A stretch of DNA of 64,000 bases, from contig CM049307.1 in the NCBI GenBank assembly GCA_026874595.1, positions 19,011,079 through 19,075,078 on the forward strand, given 5' to 3'. The position numbers and the translations under genes are program-made. This document shows, one piece after another, positions 24,261-39,225 of the stretch. Origin of the DNA: Sipunculus nudus (lineage: Eukaryota; Annelida; Sipuncula; Golfingiida; Sipunculidae). Numbering within the stretch: position 1 is the stretch's first letter; each line of letters begins with the position of its first letter. A model generated the notes under the pieces. It saw nothing but the letters and a program-made list of their open reading frames with translations. It had not been told where the DNA came from and made no database searches.

Positions 24261-26520
24261 GATTGTATCCCATCGTTAGGGTTATATCATTATGATAGAG
24301 CAATTGATCGTAATTAGAGGATGGCTTGAGGATCATCCTGTCGGGGCTTTGATGTCTTCAACAGCATCTTATTGGGGATATTTTTGGAGACCCAAGCTTT
24401 TTCGGACCACACTTGAGCCTGCAAAACTTGTACAGTTTGCGGTTACGTCATGCTGAATTGACATGCTGCGTGATAGCCACAACAGTTTTTCCGGAAAGAA
24501 TCAGAGGCGTGCCAGGGTGTTTCAATTGGCTTGGGCCGGTATAATAGTCTTACCGATAGAAATAATTTAATGCAGGTTACATTGGTTTGTTTGAACTTTA
24601 CGTACATAACATGGAGGCAGTGTCCTCTATAATCTGCCCAAATGAGAAATCCAGAAATGAGATATAATTCTTCTCATGTGGCTAATTTAATTCGCCACAC
24701 CTAACAGAATTATCCACCATATAAACTGCAATATTACATTCATCACGGCTCTGAAATTAGAACTGTTTGTGTTTGTCTCGCCGGCCTTTCTATTTCGGCC
24801 AGAGACCTAAGAAACGTTATGTTTCGACATTCAGTGCAGACGGTTCATCCTATGTGACATTTTTACCAACATCGTAACATTGTTGATCCGGTGATAAACT
24901 TTGACTTTTAACAATATCTGAATAATTTTTATACTTAAGTAAAAAGGCGTTGTCAAAAGCAAGTTCCGTGAAAGGAATTTGTGTGTTACATTGCCTATGG
25001 TGAAATCGCAATCCCAATACCATGTCTTTTTCACGGGAACAGTAATATATTTTAACACACACACACACACATGTTTGACTTTACGACAATGGCATTTTAA
25101 CTTACTTCGGGGGTTAACAAATACCGTTTATATATTTGATGAAAAGACACCAACATTTTTAATGACTGGCAGGATAAACTACTGCAGTCAGTTTCCGGTA
25201 TTGTCATATTGGATTTTAAAACGGCCAATTTGATTTAATTCGAGCATAAATTTGTCACCGCTCTTTTGATATATTTCAAATTAATAATTAGATAAAAAGC
25301 TCGGATATCAATGGAAAGTAGAAAAATGCTCATGCTTGTTGCATAAAAGAATCCCTCATTTCAATCAAATTTGAACAGTTATCGATCTATCCTGAGCAAC
25401 TGTAGGTATTATGCATCCCTCGATTAGGAAAACATTGATTCATGGTAAAGAACTGGGGATCGGCGAAGTGTCAACTCTTGCGAGTTATTACATATTCAAC
25501 GCGGTACCGAAACAGAAGAAAAAAAGACATGAAACGGTGCCTGTGGAGCCCCTTGCTAACCACAGCACCGCACTCTTTTGTTGCTGAAATGCAAATCGTT
25601 AGGAATTAACCATGTCATTTCACTTACCCATCTACGACTTACGTACTTATAGGCCCGTCATCCCCTTAGTAGCGTACACTATGAACTCTAGCTTATACAA
25701 CATTAGGCTTCCTTTTCTATAGTTCTAGCCAGGTGTATCCGATTCTTTTGCTTCATTTTCTTAGTCCTTTCACCAGGTATTACAAAGAAATAACCTTATT
25801 CTAATCTGTATGAAATATTCATTGTCAAGGAAAAGTATTAAATATAGATTAAAAAAAACTGTTAAATGACTAGGGTGAAAGTAGGTTACCAGATAATTAT
25901 TACGTAGATACCCTATTTCAGTTTATATATTTGCTGGGTTTTAATTTAAGTACTAGACAGTTTCCGGGGAGGTTCATCAGTGTTGGCAGTGACCGGAGTC
26001 CCAGTATACGGGCACACGTCACAGAGAATACACGGGCTGTCTCCACAGTTGTCACGACCTAAGTTTGTTTAAATTCTGTCTTGCCAACCGTATTACCCTG
26101 GTACCGAATACCCTAATGCTTGGAACCTCTGTTGCAAATACAGTATGTGTTGTACAATACATTAATCCAGACATACTGGTGCTTCTCCATTGTGATGAAG
26201 GCAGAGCTTGAGGGCGCGGATGTCTCCTGCACACGGAGCACACCTGGGCTTGAGCTCTAATAATACGCACGCCATAGTGGTATGAAGTTCATCAGACGGT
26301 CGGCCGTGATCACACTGACAGGAATTCATGGGGCCTGCTTGGAATATGGACCTGTGTATAAGATTTTACTTCATATTTAAATATATTTATATAATGTACT
26401 AGCAATCAAACAACGCTTGCCATATAATCTGACCATTGACATTTAGCGATTATTCCCTTGACCTGATTATCACACTGTTTTTCACATAAAACTAATGGGG
26501 AAGCAAAAGCCTAAAATGAA
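24261..26520. other. Intergenic sequence without recognised genes
   Basis: AT-rich sequence with a short (AC)n tract near 25057-25071. Open frames are under 85 codons without recognised domains. Confidence 0.35.
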
Positions 26521-26523
26521 ATT

Positions 26524-27068
26524 TTAGTGGTTATTAAATGTTTTATGGTGAGTTTTGAGTGGTTATTTACATATTTGATCATGAGTTTTGAGTGGTTATT
26601 AAATGTTTATGGTGAGTTTTGGGTGATGGTTTACATGTTTCATGGTGAGTTTTGAATGGTTATTTACATGTTTTACGGTGAGTGTTGGGTGATTATTTAT
26701 AATGTTTTATGACGAGTTTTGAGTGGTTAGTTACATGTTTTACGGTGAGTATTGAGTGGTAATTTACCCGTTTAATCGTGAGTTTTGGGTGATGATTTAC
26801 ATGTTTTATTATAAGTTTTGAGTCGTTATTTACGATGTTTTATGGTGTTTTGAGTGGTTATTACATTCTTTATGGTGAGTTTTGAGTGGTTATTTACATG
26901 TTTTATGATAGGTTTCGAGTGGTATTTACATTGGTATTATGGAGAGTTTTGAGTGGTTATTAAATGTTTTATGGTGAGTTTTGAGTGGTTATTTACATGT
27001 TTTATGAGAAGTTTTGAGTGGTTATTTACATGATCTATGAAAATTTTTGAGTGGTTATTTACATTTTT
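26524..27068 (+). repeat. Minisatellite, about 33-bp unit, about 16 copies
   Basis: The unit is GAGTTTTGAGTGGTTATTTA followed by CATGTTTTATGGT, with starts at 26550, 26583, 26614, 26647 and onward. Copies vary by substitutions and 1-3 base indels. The strand is strongly T/G-rich and lacks C. The array ends abruptly at about 27068. Confidence 0.95.
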
Positions 27069-28660
<1,592 letters not shown>

Positions 28661-29519
28661 TGTTACGGAACCTAATATCAACAGATCACGTATGCGTGAT
28701 GAACATAAATTTTGTAATGGAAACAAAATCAGATTCTGTAACACTAGGCAGCATGAAATGTCTAGGGGGTTGAATAAAGAAGTCAGTGTTTTTTTGTTAA
28801 CAAATAACTATATTTTATTCTTAAAACAACCCTAACATTACAATACACTAAATCAATACAATTACACAGTATAACAGCAGTATAACAGCAAATCAATACA
28901 ATCACACAGTAAAATAAACAAAGTGCACAGTACCTGGATACCACCACTGTCACAGCGATAACAAGTCCTTTATAACGGACAAGCCAGATGAACAGTTCAC
29001 ATTTATCTTCTCAGAGAATAACAGTCCAGTTCATTCACAAAATCATTCCGTTGTTATCCCAAAGTGAAGTTCATGTTATAATCCCGAACGTAAACTGAAG
29101 ACTATATAAGATCCGTCTCAAATTTAGAAGAAAATCTATAATTGCCGCACTTATCGGAAAAGGTCCACAACTGACTTACACGCTTCTGTATCCGCTGGAA
29201 TCTTTCTCTCCTCTCTCTCTCGGCTCTAAAACACCGCCCCCTATTTATAACTTCTCACCTCCAGCCGAGAACCTTCCATTTCTCGAACAATCCAAAGAAT
29301 CTAACATGATACACAATAAACACGCGTTACAGGAAACATCTAGAAAAAGAACGCTGTGTCTATACATGTCAGGGTTCACACGTGACCCAGGCCAGGCGAA
29401 AAAGCCCCAGACTAGCATGACAGCGAGAGTTCAACCAGCACAGATTGAACTAAGAGTTCAACACCCGGCCAGGCGAGGCCACAACAACACGAGTTAGGCG
29501 CGTGTAGACATCTGTAACA
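28661..29519 (-). mobile_element. Solo LTR, Ty3/gypsy-like family, 859 bp, 4-bp TSD
   Basis: The element starts TGTTACGGAACCTAAT and ends ATCTGTAACA, giving the TG...CA ends of an LTR. It is flanked by the direct repeat ATGT (28657-28660 and 29520-29523). Read on the minus strand it has LTR order: a TATA-like CCTATTTATAA (+ strand, about 29240), then R, then a polyadenylation signal (TTTATT on + at 28814-28819, AATAAA in sense), then a conserved U5 (GACTTCTTTATTCA in the plus-strand copies). The orientation is fixed by the related copy at 60.6 kb, where pol reads on the plus strand. There is no internal sequence or second LTR, so recombination between LTRs is the likely origin. Confidence 0.9.
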
Positions 29520-30939
29520 ATGTCACTGATAAATTTTCTGCACAAATTTATTAATACAGCACGCGTGTACGCCGAAAACAGGAGAAATGTAAATTACAAA
29601 AATTAAGTAAAAGTAAATGGACCAAATATATCGACAACATCCATGCCAAATAAAACCAACAGAAGGTATTTGTCCATGACACATATTTATATATTGATAA
29701 TCCTGTGGATCTATTTTGCGGTGAAGTGTCCGTGATGCGGCATTGTAAATATAAACAGAAACTGATGCATTTGCTACCTTGGATAGTTTATCTAATACAA
29801 TTGTTTCATGAATTGTAGAAGATGTAAGTACACGATGATAGTGCAGTGACACTTGTTGTGGTCATACAACATTATTCAAAAGGATTACCTGGCTAAACGG
29901 GGGATTCACCATCATTGCATGCTGACATGAGAAATGAGTGCCAAGGGATGGAGAGTCACATGTTTTTCACATTTACTGACCATGCACGTGGGTCAGTGAC
30001 TGGGTCAAATGTCATGCAAAACTCATGATTTAATCCGTCACTGACAGCAGGGGTTATCCATATGCGCAAAAGTCCTTAATCGGCGACGACGCAGGCTTGC
30101 CGGTCTTTGCAGATGGCACATCAGTGATTTTCGATGGTAACCTTCACGCAATTAAAAAAATAAATAAATAAAAAAATTACTCAAAAAGATGCGTTCATAA
30201 AATAATTATTTATTCTCATATTAAGTATTAAATGATACATTAGTTATGAAATAGATATATGCAATTCATGAAGCCGTCGACCTGTATGGAAGGGCCTCAA
30301 AATACAAATGCGTCATCAAAAAGTGGTTATTGTGTCATCAGAAAGTGATCATTACGCCACAGAAAGTGTTCATTATGATGCATCATGCCGGTAGTTAATG
30401 AGCACACTGCGCAGAATAGGACTCACAAGAGTACGACACTACTGGTTAAAGTTTGTGGCCGTCAAAATCTGACCCTTACAATGCACCGCTTCTTCTAAAT
30501 ACACTGATGGTATAGGAAGTGAAGAGGGCAGTGAAGAGGGCAATGTGGCGCGTTAATGTACGTGGGATAAGAATTGTTTCAAGGCAAGTTACATAAACAT
30601 GGCTGTTTCCGTGGTAAGGACACAGAATAAGTGATATTATTGCAGGCATGCGCAGATGAAATGTAAACAGAAGGCGTTTCATTGAAATGTAACAAATTGT
30701 GATTTTAAAGTTTGTAATATAGTAGAGGTTGTGGTTATGGATATTTTGTGTTGTCATTATCTACCTTGTGTCGTTATTGTACCTGAATTAGACCTATTTT
30801 AAGACCGGCAGTTTAGATTGTGAGCAAATGTCAGAATACAATAATTTATATTTCATTTTCAATTCATTTTATGGAATTCATTCATTACATTGCTGTCTGG
30901 CAATCGTCATGATTGTCTGTTATTTTTGTTAGACTAATT
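29520..30939. other. Intergenic sequence; short degenerate 24-bp repeat at 30311-30382
   Basis: Within this stretch, GTCATCA(A/G)AAAGTG-type units of about 24 bp repeat three to four times (30311-30382). Otherwise only short open frames occur and no family is recognised. A tract of A/T tetranucleotides lies near 30153-30177. Confidence 0.4.
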
Positions 30940-31580
30940 GGGCTGTCCCACTTAGGCAACTCTACAGGCGACCAGGTTGTCGCCGGGTGGTCGCCTGTAT
31001 GGTCGCCTGTAGTCGCCTGAAGTCGTCCCGAGACGTATGACCTCGAAGCTGTCGCCTCTGGATTTTCAAAATGTTCAAAATTTTCAGGCGACAGCTTTTT
31101 TGTCGCCAGTGAGCGTAGCCTGTTTTCTACTGACGTAGGTGCTGTCGTAGGCTGTCGCCAGCTGACGCGGGTTGTCGTAGGTGCTGTCGTAGGCTGTCGC
31201 CAGGTGACGTGGGTTATCGTGTGTGTTGTTGTGGGCAGTTGTTACTTGAAATAAGGCATATCCTTGTCTCCGTCTCCTCATATAGCACATGGTAGAGACT
31301 CGTCGACGCTTCTCGCGGGTGGACGAAGCAAGAATTCTGGTGTCGTAGGTTGTCGCAGATGTGGTCGTAGGTTGTCGTAGGTGATTGTCCTTTATCGCGG
31401 CGACTGTGTCGCCTGTTGTCGGCAGGATGTCGTAGCTTGTCGTCAGACAGTTGTCAACCATTTGTAGCTTGTCGTAGACTATTGTCGTAGCGGATGTCCT
31501 GTCGCCTGTTTTTCAGAGACCATGAGGCGACAGCCTGATCGCCTGTAGTCGCCTGTAGAGTCGACTAAGTTGTACAGCCC
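30940..31580. mobile_element. TIR element with about 10-bp internal words (element B)
   Basis: The ends are clear inverted repeats. The left end reads GGGCTGTCCCACTTAGGC from 30940, and the reverse complement of the right end reads GGGCTGTACAACTTAGTC. About 29 of the terminal 33 bases match, including a shared ACTCTACAGGCGAC. The interior consists of degenerate words near 10 bp in both orientations: GTCGCCTGTA, GTCGCCTGAA, GTCGTAGGTT, GTCGTAGGTG and their complements. The flanking bases (AATT and CATA) show no obvious target duplication. At 641 bp without a transposase it is best read as a non-autonomous DNA transposon. The minus-strand open frame (31084-31461) reads a repeated TYDNPRQLATAYDS-type motif and probably only reflects the word repeats. 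Confidence 0.75.
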
Positions 31581-33440
31581 CATAACAGGTAAACAAATGT
31601 CCCTTTTTTCACATGGGAAATTATGGGAGGAGTCAGTTGGATGCTGGTAGTGAATTCTAGCAGAATAGGCAATATACATATATCATTATTACGGTTGTAA
31701 GATGAATACGTAGGTGATGGAGCAATGCCAGGTCGTTTAATGTTAGGTGCTAATGTTTCTAAATTATTAAACTTTGCTTAGAGTAAGCACATCAAACTAT
31801 AGTGCATTATTCACAAGTCATTTAGTTACATCTGAATTATTAGTTTTTATTTTATAATTATAAATGTATCTATTAATTCTTGCACTTGAAGGTTTAGTAT
31901 AAACATGATAACAAGCATGCAATCGCTACATTTAATTCCATATTTTTAAATCCTGCTTAAACATGCGCCCTGGTTACAAAGAATATAGTGGCACGACCTA
32001 CACTGAACATGGGAAGGCCCTTCTGTTATTGTGCGGGAAAAAAACGGATTCAATGAAGCAGGCTAAATCAATCCGTTTACTTTGCGCGTTGTATTACAAT
32101 TACCTTGACAGTTTACCTTGTTCAAAGAGATGAGGTTAAAGCGAGTGCAATATCATCAGTTGCTTAGATAAGTGGGGGGGGGGGGGGGGGGGGTCATTGT
32201 CGGATGACGTCAGAGCCCTGCTTAGTAACTTTCTAAAGCATTCCAGCGAACTAATCGAAAGGGACCGCAGTGTTTATATTAGATATTTTGTTGGAGGGAA
32301 ATAATCCGCCCCGAGTCAGCAAGTTGCTTGAATAAAATACATCATCGGTCCAGGGCACTAATAAATAATGCTGTGACAAGTGACATAGCTCTACATGACA
32401 AGTTTCATCACCTGAACAAACAATTTCAACAGTCAGCGTATTGGTCTACAGGTAGTACGTCTTGTTTGCCTTGTCCCGTAAAATCCTGAAAAATCATTCA
32501 GCAATGGGGCCGTCATTCAGCGTCAGATCCGTATTGATCTGGCATTAAGACCCATGGTGTTTATTTTCTTTGCTTATTTCTGGCTGCATGAAGCAGAATA
32601 ATATCCCGTCGCAAATAAAGAAATCTGGGGAAATGATATATTGGGAAGCCCCGTCAGCGATGGTTTCAAACGTCTTGACAGCCCCCAGCCTAATGTTCAC
32701 TCCCGCTGGCACTGTCTTACAGGCATGACAATGATGATGTCACCGTTAACTCAATATTACCGGATGTTTTTTATAAGTCCTGGTAAACGACATTTGTAGC
32801 GCATACAATGGGCTTCGTATGGTTTAGATTTAATATGTATAATATCGGAAGAATCTTGCAAAAAAACAGTACACAGTCTGGTAGAGTAATCATTACTGTG
32901 TCCTGTGTTTCTCATCCCGATTATTTTTACCTCTCAATTTTAATTTGAGGTATAACAGCTTAGACGCCGGAAAGTTAATCTTTACAGGCATAACTCTCGT
33001 TAAGCTTTGTACTTTTAATATGTAAAAGAGATGCCATCAAACATCGTTATTCTACAGTCGCACACAATGACTTTCTCCCGTTCCTCACTTGATAAGAGAT
33101 CCAACCAAACGCATTTTATTTTATCATGCATGCATTCCTGATTTGTTCAGTAGGTTTTATGAAACATTCTGGAACAAAAACATAGTCTTGGTGTAAAATA
33201 TCATTTGTAATGCTGGTTATGACTATTTAAATTTGCTTTACTTTATAGGGTTTCAGCTAACCGGACAGGAACTTTGTATCTGAAAAGGGGGTAACTTTCT
33301 ATTTTGTATTCAAATGTCAAATTTAATTTTACAAATGGCTTGGTACTTGTGTTTTAAAAGGAATGACACATATGTAACATATTTAGCACTTAAATATGGA
33401 ATAGAAATTTCGATGATCAGTACATCTTTGAATGTCTTAA
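31581..33440. other. Intergenic sequence; poly(G) at 32174-32193
   Basis: No gene is recognised. A 20-base G run occurs at 32174-32193. The flanking 32,040-32,760 is less AT-biased and could contain regulatory sequence, but I have no direct support. Confidence 0.35.
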
Positions 33441-33447
33441 TTGGATA

Positions 33448-33514
33448 AATCCCCCCCCCAACTTTTTGACAAGGGGGAGATGGTCAATGTAATCATCCCC
33501 CCTATTATTCAGAG

Positions 33515-33568
<54 letters not shown>

Positions 33569-34115
33569 GCAAATTAATATATATTGCAAATTCACAATAT
33601 AAATAGAATTACAGACTTTTGTTTCATTTATGAGTTTACTATGAAATATTATCTAAATCTAGTTTTGAATTAACTTATATACTAGAAACATAATACCTTA
33701 TTTTCTAAAATTTTTTACTTAATTGCAATATATTTGAGAGTTATTAAGTAATATATCATTCCGGCGCTAATATATTTTACATGTGTCATACAGATGATAT
33801 ATTTATATGTGTGCGTGAGTGTGGATTTGTGTGTGTGTGTGCGAGTCATCCCCCCCCCCCCCCCCGGGAAGATAAATTGACGCCACTGATCTTTATACAA
33901 CGTATATGAGTAAGCAAACCAAGGCGCATGTACACACAATAAGTATATGTACCTTATATAACGGTAATATAAGGTCGCTATTTAGTGCTTGGTAATGGCG
34001 GTAACGGCGTATTGGAAATAAGATGATTCCACATCAGCACCTATTTATGTTCAAGGGGGGGGGGGGGGGGGATGACTCGCAGGCGTGGGAGGGTAATCAA
34101 AGTTGGGCCAGCTTT
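33448..34115 (-). repeat. Cluster of homopolymer C/G runs, (AT)n and a Penelope-type tail fragment
   Basis: C-runs occur at about 33450-33459 and 33850-33865, and a G-run at 34055-34071. An (AT)n tract spans 33519-33563 and a GT-rich tract about 33810-33845. After the last G-run, GATGACTCGCAG and GGAGGGTAATCAAAGTT (34071-34110) match the tail of the Penelope-like remnant at 18419-18470, which also begins with CAAGGGGG. This looks like a tail-only copy of that element (minus sense) with an expanded G-run. Confidence 0.6.
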
Positions 34116-37100
34116 TATATAATAAATATATCTTTATTGTCTGTGAGACACATTTAGGATATATTACAATAAAGTATAGGGTTTTTAAATAAGGTATGTT
34201 TCCTGTAAACATTAATTCTAAACTAGGTTTTATTATATAATTTTTATAGTAAATTTAGAAATGGAACCAAAGTCTATAAAGCTTATTATTGAAATATTAT
34301 TTTCCGATTTATAAAAATTAATCTCTGAAAACCGGGGAGATGAATACGTTGACCATACCCCCCGCAACTGTGGTTCCATAACGAGTTAATGTTTGTAAAT
34401 TAATTGATTACCCTAGCAACACTTTTGTTTCAACACCTTAATCTGTAGCATTCAAGAAAGTTCCTGCACAGCAGGGGAATAGGGTGTCAATTTGGCGCAC
34501 CCTGGGGTGCCCTCTATTCGTGTTGTCTCAAGCGTCATCTGCATTCTTTGATTAATTGCCCCACGTGGGACCAGAGAACATAAGTTTTATTACGTCCCGG
34601 GGTGGCAGACAACACGGGGGACGTGTTAAACCTGCGTGGCCTCATTTTACCGTTCAGCTTCTGAATTGAGGGGCGTCTGCCGACGGTCGTATCATCAGTC
34701 TATATGTCAGAGTAAGGTATCCATCGACGAACTAACACTCCAAAGTGCTGGACCCCTTGTACTGTTCTGGTCCGCCGGGGAAAACGTTATTTAGAGCTTG
34801 TGCCACCGAACATGTGCCGAAGTTCTCGACAATCAAAATAGCCCTGGAAGCTGCCGTGTGATTCACAGGGGACCCTCTTGTGAAACAACCAGATTAACCT
34901 AGAAAATGGATTCTCTGCTCATTGTATCATAGCTTAACAGGAAAATTACAGTACCTAAGCACTTATTTCACATTTTTTACATTGTGATGAAAGGAAAATG
35001 CGCCCTGGTAATTAATGATATCACCAAACAACGCCTCGCATAAAATCTGAGTTATTCATTTAATTTAACACGTTTTATATAGCTTTTTATTACGCATTTT
35101 GACGAGGTTCGTGCCACTAATGAAATTGATATAGGAAAGCGACATCCTCATCTGAAAAACCTAGAAAGACATGTAAGTTATCGTTCTGTTTCGCTAGAAG
35201 CCCTATAATCATAGATTTGAATCAAATCGTGGACATAAACATGAACGTTTCAGGCTAGCTATTGGCTTACTACCTTCTCTAGAGAATTTAACTTATTTAA
35301 CTGTCAACTTTTCGTACATATTGATGAACTCTGGGTAATTCATGTATTGAAACGTTCTTATACCGTATATGTGATGGATGTGTAATATTGTTTATCTACA
35401 AGCTGTAAGTAATCACAGCATGCTGACAAACGTAAATGGTTAGTTGCACTGTAGTTGCAAAACTCTGGGACGTCTGACTTGCCGTCTAATATTCTTTTTG
35501 AATGTGTTTGGAATTCTTTGGCGGCTCCCCACATGTTATAAACACCCTGATGAAAACAAAACGAGCAGCTTGTGTGTGGTTGGATCGGCGTTTTCTGGCC
35601 TATTTTTTATACACAGTTCAAAGGATTGTTTTGAGTTAATATACATCATATATCAGAATAAGACCCTTAAATAAATATCACCGAATGGCAGCTCCGGAAT
35701 AAATATATTTTTATATATTCTTTTGTCATATACAAAGGGCATATGTAATTTCCGGGCATAAGAAATTTCAGTATAAAATACAATAGCGCAGTAAATAACT
35801 GCAGCTCACAAAAAGGATACATATTATTCTAAAACCTAAAAAATAATATAAGGAAGAAACCTACAGCTGATATATCACAATCAAATAGAGAGTGAACTTC
35901 ATTATTTTTACTGCTTATTTGTCTGCGCTGGAAAAGGTTTCCAGAGTACACCTATTTCCCTTAACCGAGGTGGTCTGATTAATTGCAAAAACTTTATATG
36001 TGACCTTTGACCCCAGTCTGGTAAATTCAGTGTAGGTATAAAAGAGTCTATGATCATGATTCCTTCCATGAAATCAATTATCCCTGTCACCTGGTAACCA
36101 GTCTGAGACTGCCTGGTCTCCGAGAGCCGCGGTGTGAGTGCCAATCGAAGCCATGTTAATGTGCACATTGCTTCAAAATTAAAGACAGAAAGTCTCAAGG
36201 GGTTTTATCCTATCCTTTTTTTCTTCTATATTCAGGTTAATTCCATGCCTCTAGAAATTCAACTTGGTTCAAACCCTCAAAGTCCCAATCATGTCGTCTG
36301 AATTCTTGAGTTATTAGAATGAACCATGAAGATGTTTTTCTAAGTCCAGAACTGGACGCTTCCCGTCTCCATAATCCCCCCTCCCACGCCCCGCAAAAGC
36401 GTTTGGTGTGGGGTGCGGGGGCTTTTATATTTCCATTTCCACTAACCCTCCTTTTGATCACATGAAGGATCTGAAAACAAATAAGCAACTAGATATTCGA
36501 TCGGCAAATGGTTAAAAAGGAAACTACATGGGTTCCCGATAAACTAATATAAGATAGAGACAACGGGAAACCGACAACCAACGGCCACTACAAAAGGCTT
36601 CAGCTACAGACTCGCCCAAAGTTCTGGGCCTAATTAAAACCAGCTTAACTCATTGTTTCTTCGGGGTGTCCGCATCCATGTCTTTTTTATGTCTATTTTT
36701 GTTATTGCGTGTCTGTCTGTTGCAGGATATTTCGGGGTGAACAAATTAGGGCAGATCATGTAAAGAGTACACAACTTGGACACAAAATGCAGTGGTTTAG
36801 TGGATTGATTTAGAATTAATGCAACATGATAACTGTGTGAGGGGTGTTGATGAACACCCGCACGTGAAACTCTGCATATATAAGTGTACAGCTCAACACA
36901 GTATTACAACATACCTTGATATTTAACAATCAAGTTTAGATGGACTGCGCGGGAGTCGTTTGCCAGAGGCACGGTTGCAACCCGGCCAAGTTTTCAATGG
37001 CCCCAGCTGGATACACCGGCGTAGTTTCTGAAAGATTTCGCTGCGATAGTTCCCTCTGAGGAATAATGTCAAATTCTTCAGGATTTGGGTAAATGTGATT

Positions 37101-37900
37101 TATGCGACCTACTTGGTATCATCCCCGACAGTTCAATAACAAAACGTGCATTTCTGAGGTATGACCGCAGAGGAATTGCGTGACAACAGTTGGATGTCAC
37201 ATCGGCAGATATAATATACAAAGCCAAGGTTCTCTACCTAGATTCTTTTCTGTGAGCCTCTCTAAAAAAGTCGATTGTTATAAAAAAAATCATACTTACA
37301 ACAAAATATAGGAGAACATAAACGTTAGGGTTTCTAGGCGGAATGAAGCTCCAACGTGCCATCGTTCATGTTTTAGGTTATCGCTGAGCCATAATGAAAA
37401 TAAAAAAAGGCAGGTATAGAGTCAATGTGCCTGTGGCAGACGTCGCTGATACTTCCTGTTTCGAACTAATTAGCCGTCCCAATTAATAAAAGGATACTGT
37501 AGCAACCTTACAAGTCTCGCCAGATTTTCCGGCCTTTTCGTCACCCCGAGAAGATGTACATGCATTTTTAACATGGATAATCAGTAAAGTTTAATATCAA
37601 CTCTTTAGAAAGTGCATTTGACACTAAGTGCTTCAAGATGATTTCCGTTTTGTAAAAAGACCATGTCATGTAATTTATTTTCCGGAAAAAAAGGAAACAA
37701 AATACGACCTGATTTCCCTCACTGATCATGAGGTTTACAAGTAAAGAGGAAGTATGGATATCCTACGTCTGAATCTTTCTTTAAATGAGGAATTTCTCAC
37801 AGAATAAAGGAAGGTACAATACATCGTATAATTCACTTATCTGTAATATGCCTGATGTATTCATTTGTGTAGCTGACATCAAATTTGACTTAAACCAGCA

Positions 37901-37903
<3 letters not shown>
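34116..37903. other. Intergenic sequence without recognised genes
   Basis: No gene is recognised. Segment 34430-34890 is balanced in composition with palindromic-looking sites (for example GGTGTCAATTTGGCGCACC) and TTTGATTAATTGCC, and may be regulatory. Two minus-strand frames (35908-36198 and 36237-36488) have no recognisable domains. Confidence 0.3.

Positions 37904-37953
<50 letters not shown>
37904..37953. repeat. (AT)n microsatellite
   Basis: About 25 AT dinucleotides without interruption. Confidence 0.95.
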
Positions 37954-37955
<2 letters not shown>

Positions 37956-38940
37956 CTATAGATGTCTCTTTTATTGTATGCAGCAGTGTGTTTGTTCAGT
38001 TTGTCTGTTGCTATGACGGCATAGCTCGGCCCACGCCGGGGGTCCTAATGTTGTACTAAAATATATTTCGTGACTAAATAATTCTGATTAGGCGGCAGGA
38101 AAGCTTATTGTCAGTATTACAGTAAGGTTTTGATACCTAGGCTAGATAGATAGGCAGGCAAGAAGCCCCCGTCGTTAGGTCTGGCAGCCATGGCAAAGCA
38201 ACCGAGGACGCGCTTTCTGATTGGTTGATATGTTAACTACTAGAGTCTTCAAATGGTGACACCGCAGACATAACAACGGTTCATCTAATCATGCGTGTAC
38301 TTCAAATTTATCCTGAAACTGATGTGTGCCTATACCCATAATAACTAAATGATGAAGAGATGGACCTCGTAGTGCGTAAAAAACTTTAGGAAAATGTCAT
38401 ACAAGTACAGGTAATAAGGAAATGACCCAGAAAAGTTTCAAATTTAACCGATATTTCCACTTATGGCAATTCAAGCGCCTGTGATTGAAGATTCATAAAT
38501 ACTTTTAATACTGAAACATTATGGTAAAGTTTTTGCCTTGTCTAGAATTTTGCGGAATGCCTTTAAATCTTTGTATTGTTCCATAAATGCTTTTCAATAC
38601 TTTTACATTTAGGGCATTTTCACTTCTTAACAGTTTTAATCAGAAGGCTCCTGAAGGTAAATCACGGCTAAGAACCCCATGAAACCTTGATCTGGCTGTG
38701 TTTTGTAGAGAGTTATGATTGAGTAACTCTACAATTTCCCATTACTCGCATCAAGAATATTTCCCAAGCCATCTGTTAATCAAACGTGACCAATCAGCTT
38801 GGTGTACTTGGTCAACAAGAGTCGATACAAGGGCACACCATTTTGAGACTTATTCATAACATACGCAGCCGCCAATTACAGGAGGCGTTGTCCGATCAGA
38901 GATGATATTCCATCCAGCCGATAGCTAAATCACAGATAGG
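37954..38940. other. Intergenic sequence without recognised genes
   Basis: No gene, repeat or RNA is recognised in this stretch. Confidence 0.35.
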
Positions 38941-39135
38941 GATCAACTAGGACAGCTTCCATACAGGACACCGCTGATCAATGTGGTCGAAGGCAGCTGA
39001 CAAATCCAAGAAGATGAAGATGGTAATCTATTGCTGATGGATGCTGCGTAATATGTCATTCTGGACACGATTTGGGTTCGTTTGTGGTGAACACCCAATA
39101 TCAGCGTCACACTGCCTTGGCTGTTAACAGTTGCC
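38941..39135 (-). pseudogene. Non-LTR (LINE-type) reverse transcriptase fragment
   Basis: The minus strand reads NPNRVQNDILRSIHQQ, a stop codon, then ITIFIFLDLSAAFDHIDQ. The FLDLSAAFDHID block is a classic reverse transcriptase motif (first catalytic Asp in the LD position, then AFDxxD) of non-LTR retrotransposons. The fragment covers only about 60 codons and includes at least one in-frame stop. No YxDD box or endonuclease is visible nearby. It is therefore a short dead relic, and the clade cannot be decided from this much sequence. Confidence 0.65.
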
Positions 39136-39225
39136 CAGTTGCATTGAAGACGCCCAGTCACTATGGTTCTCATATACTTGTGTAGATCTTGATACGTTCT
39201 GTGCCAATAAGAAAGTCTTTTACGA

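Noticed and set aside
31084-31461. 125-codon minus-strand frame with a basic MRRRRQG segment, possibly a transposase trace
   Set aside because: Most of the frame is the translation of the internal word repeats of element B. The short basic run alone is not evidence for a transposase.
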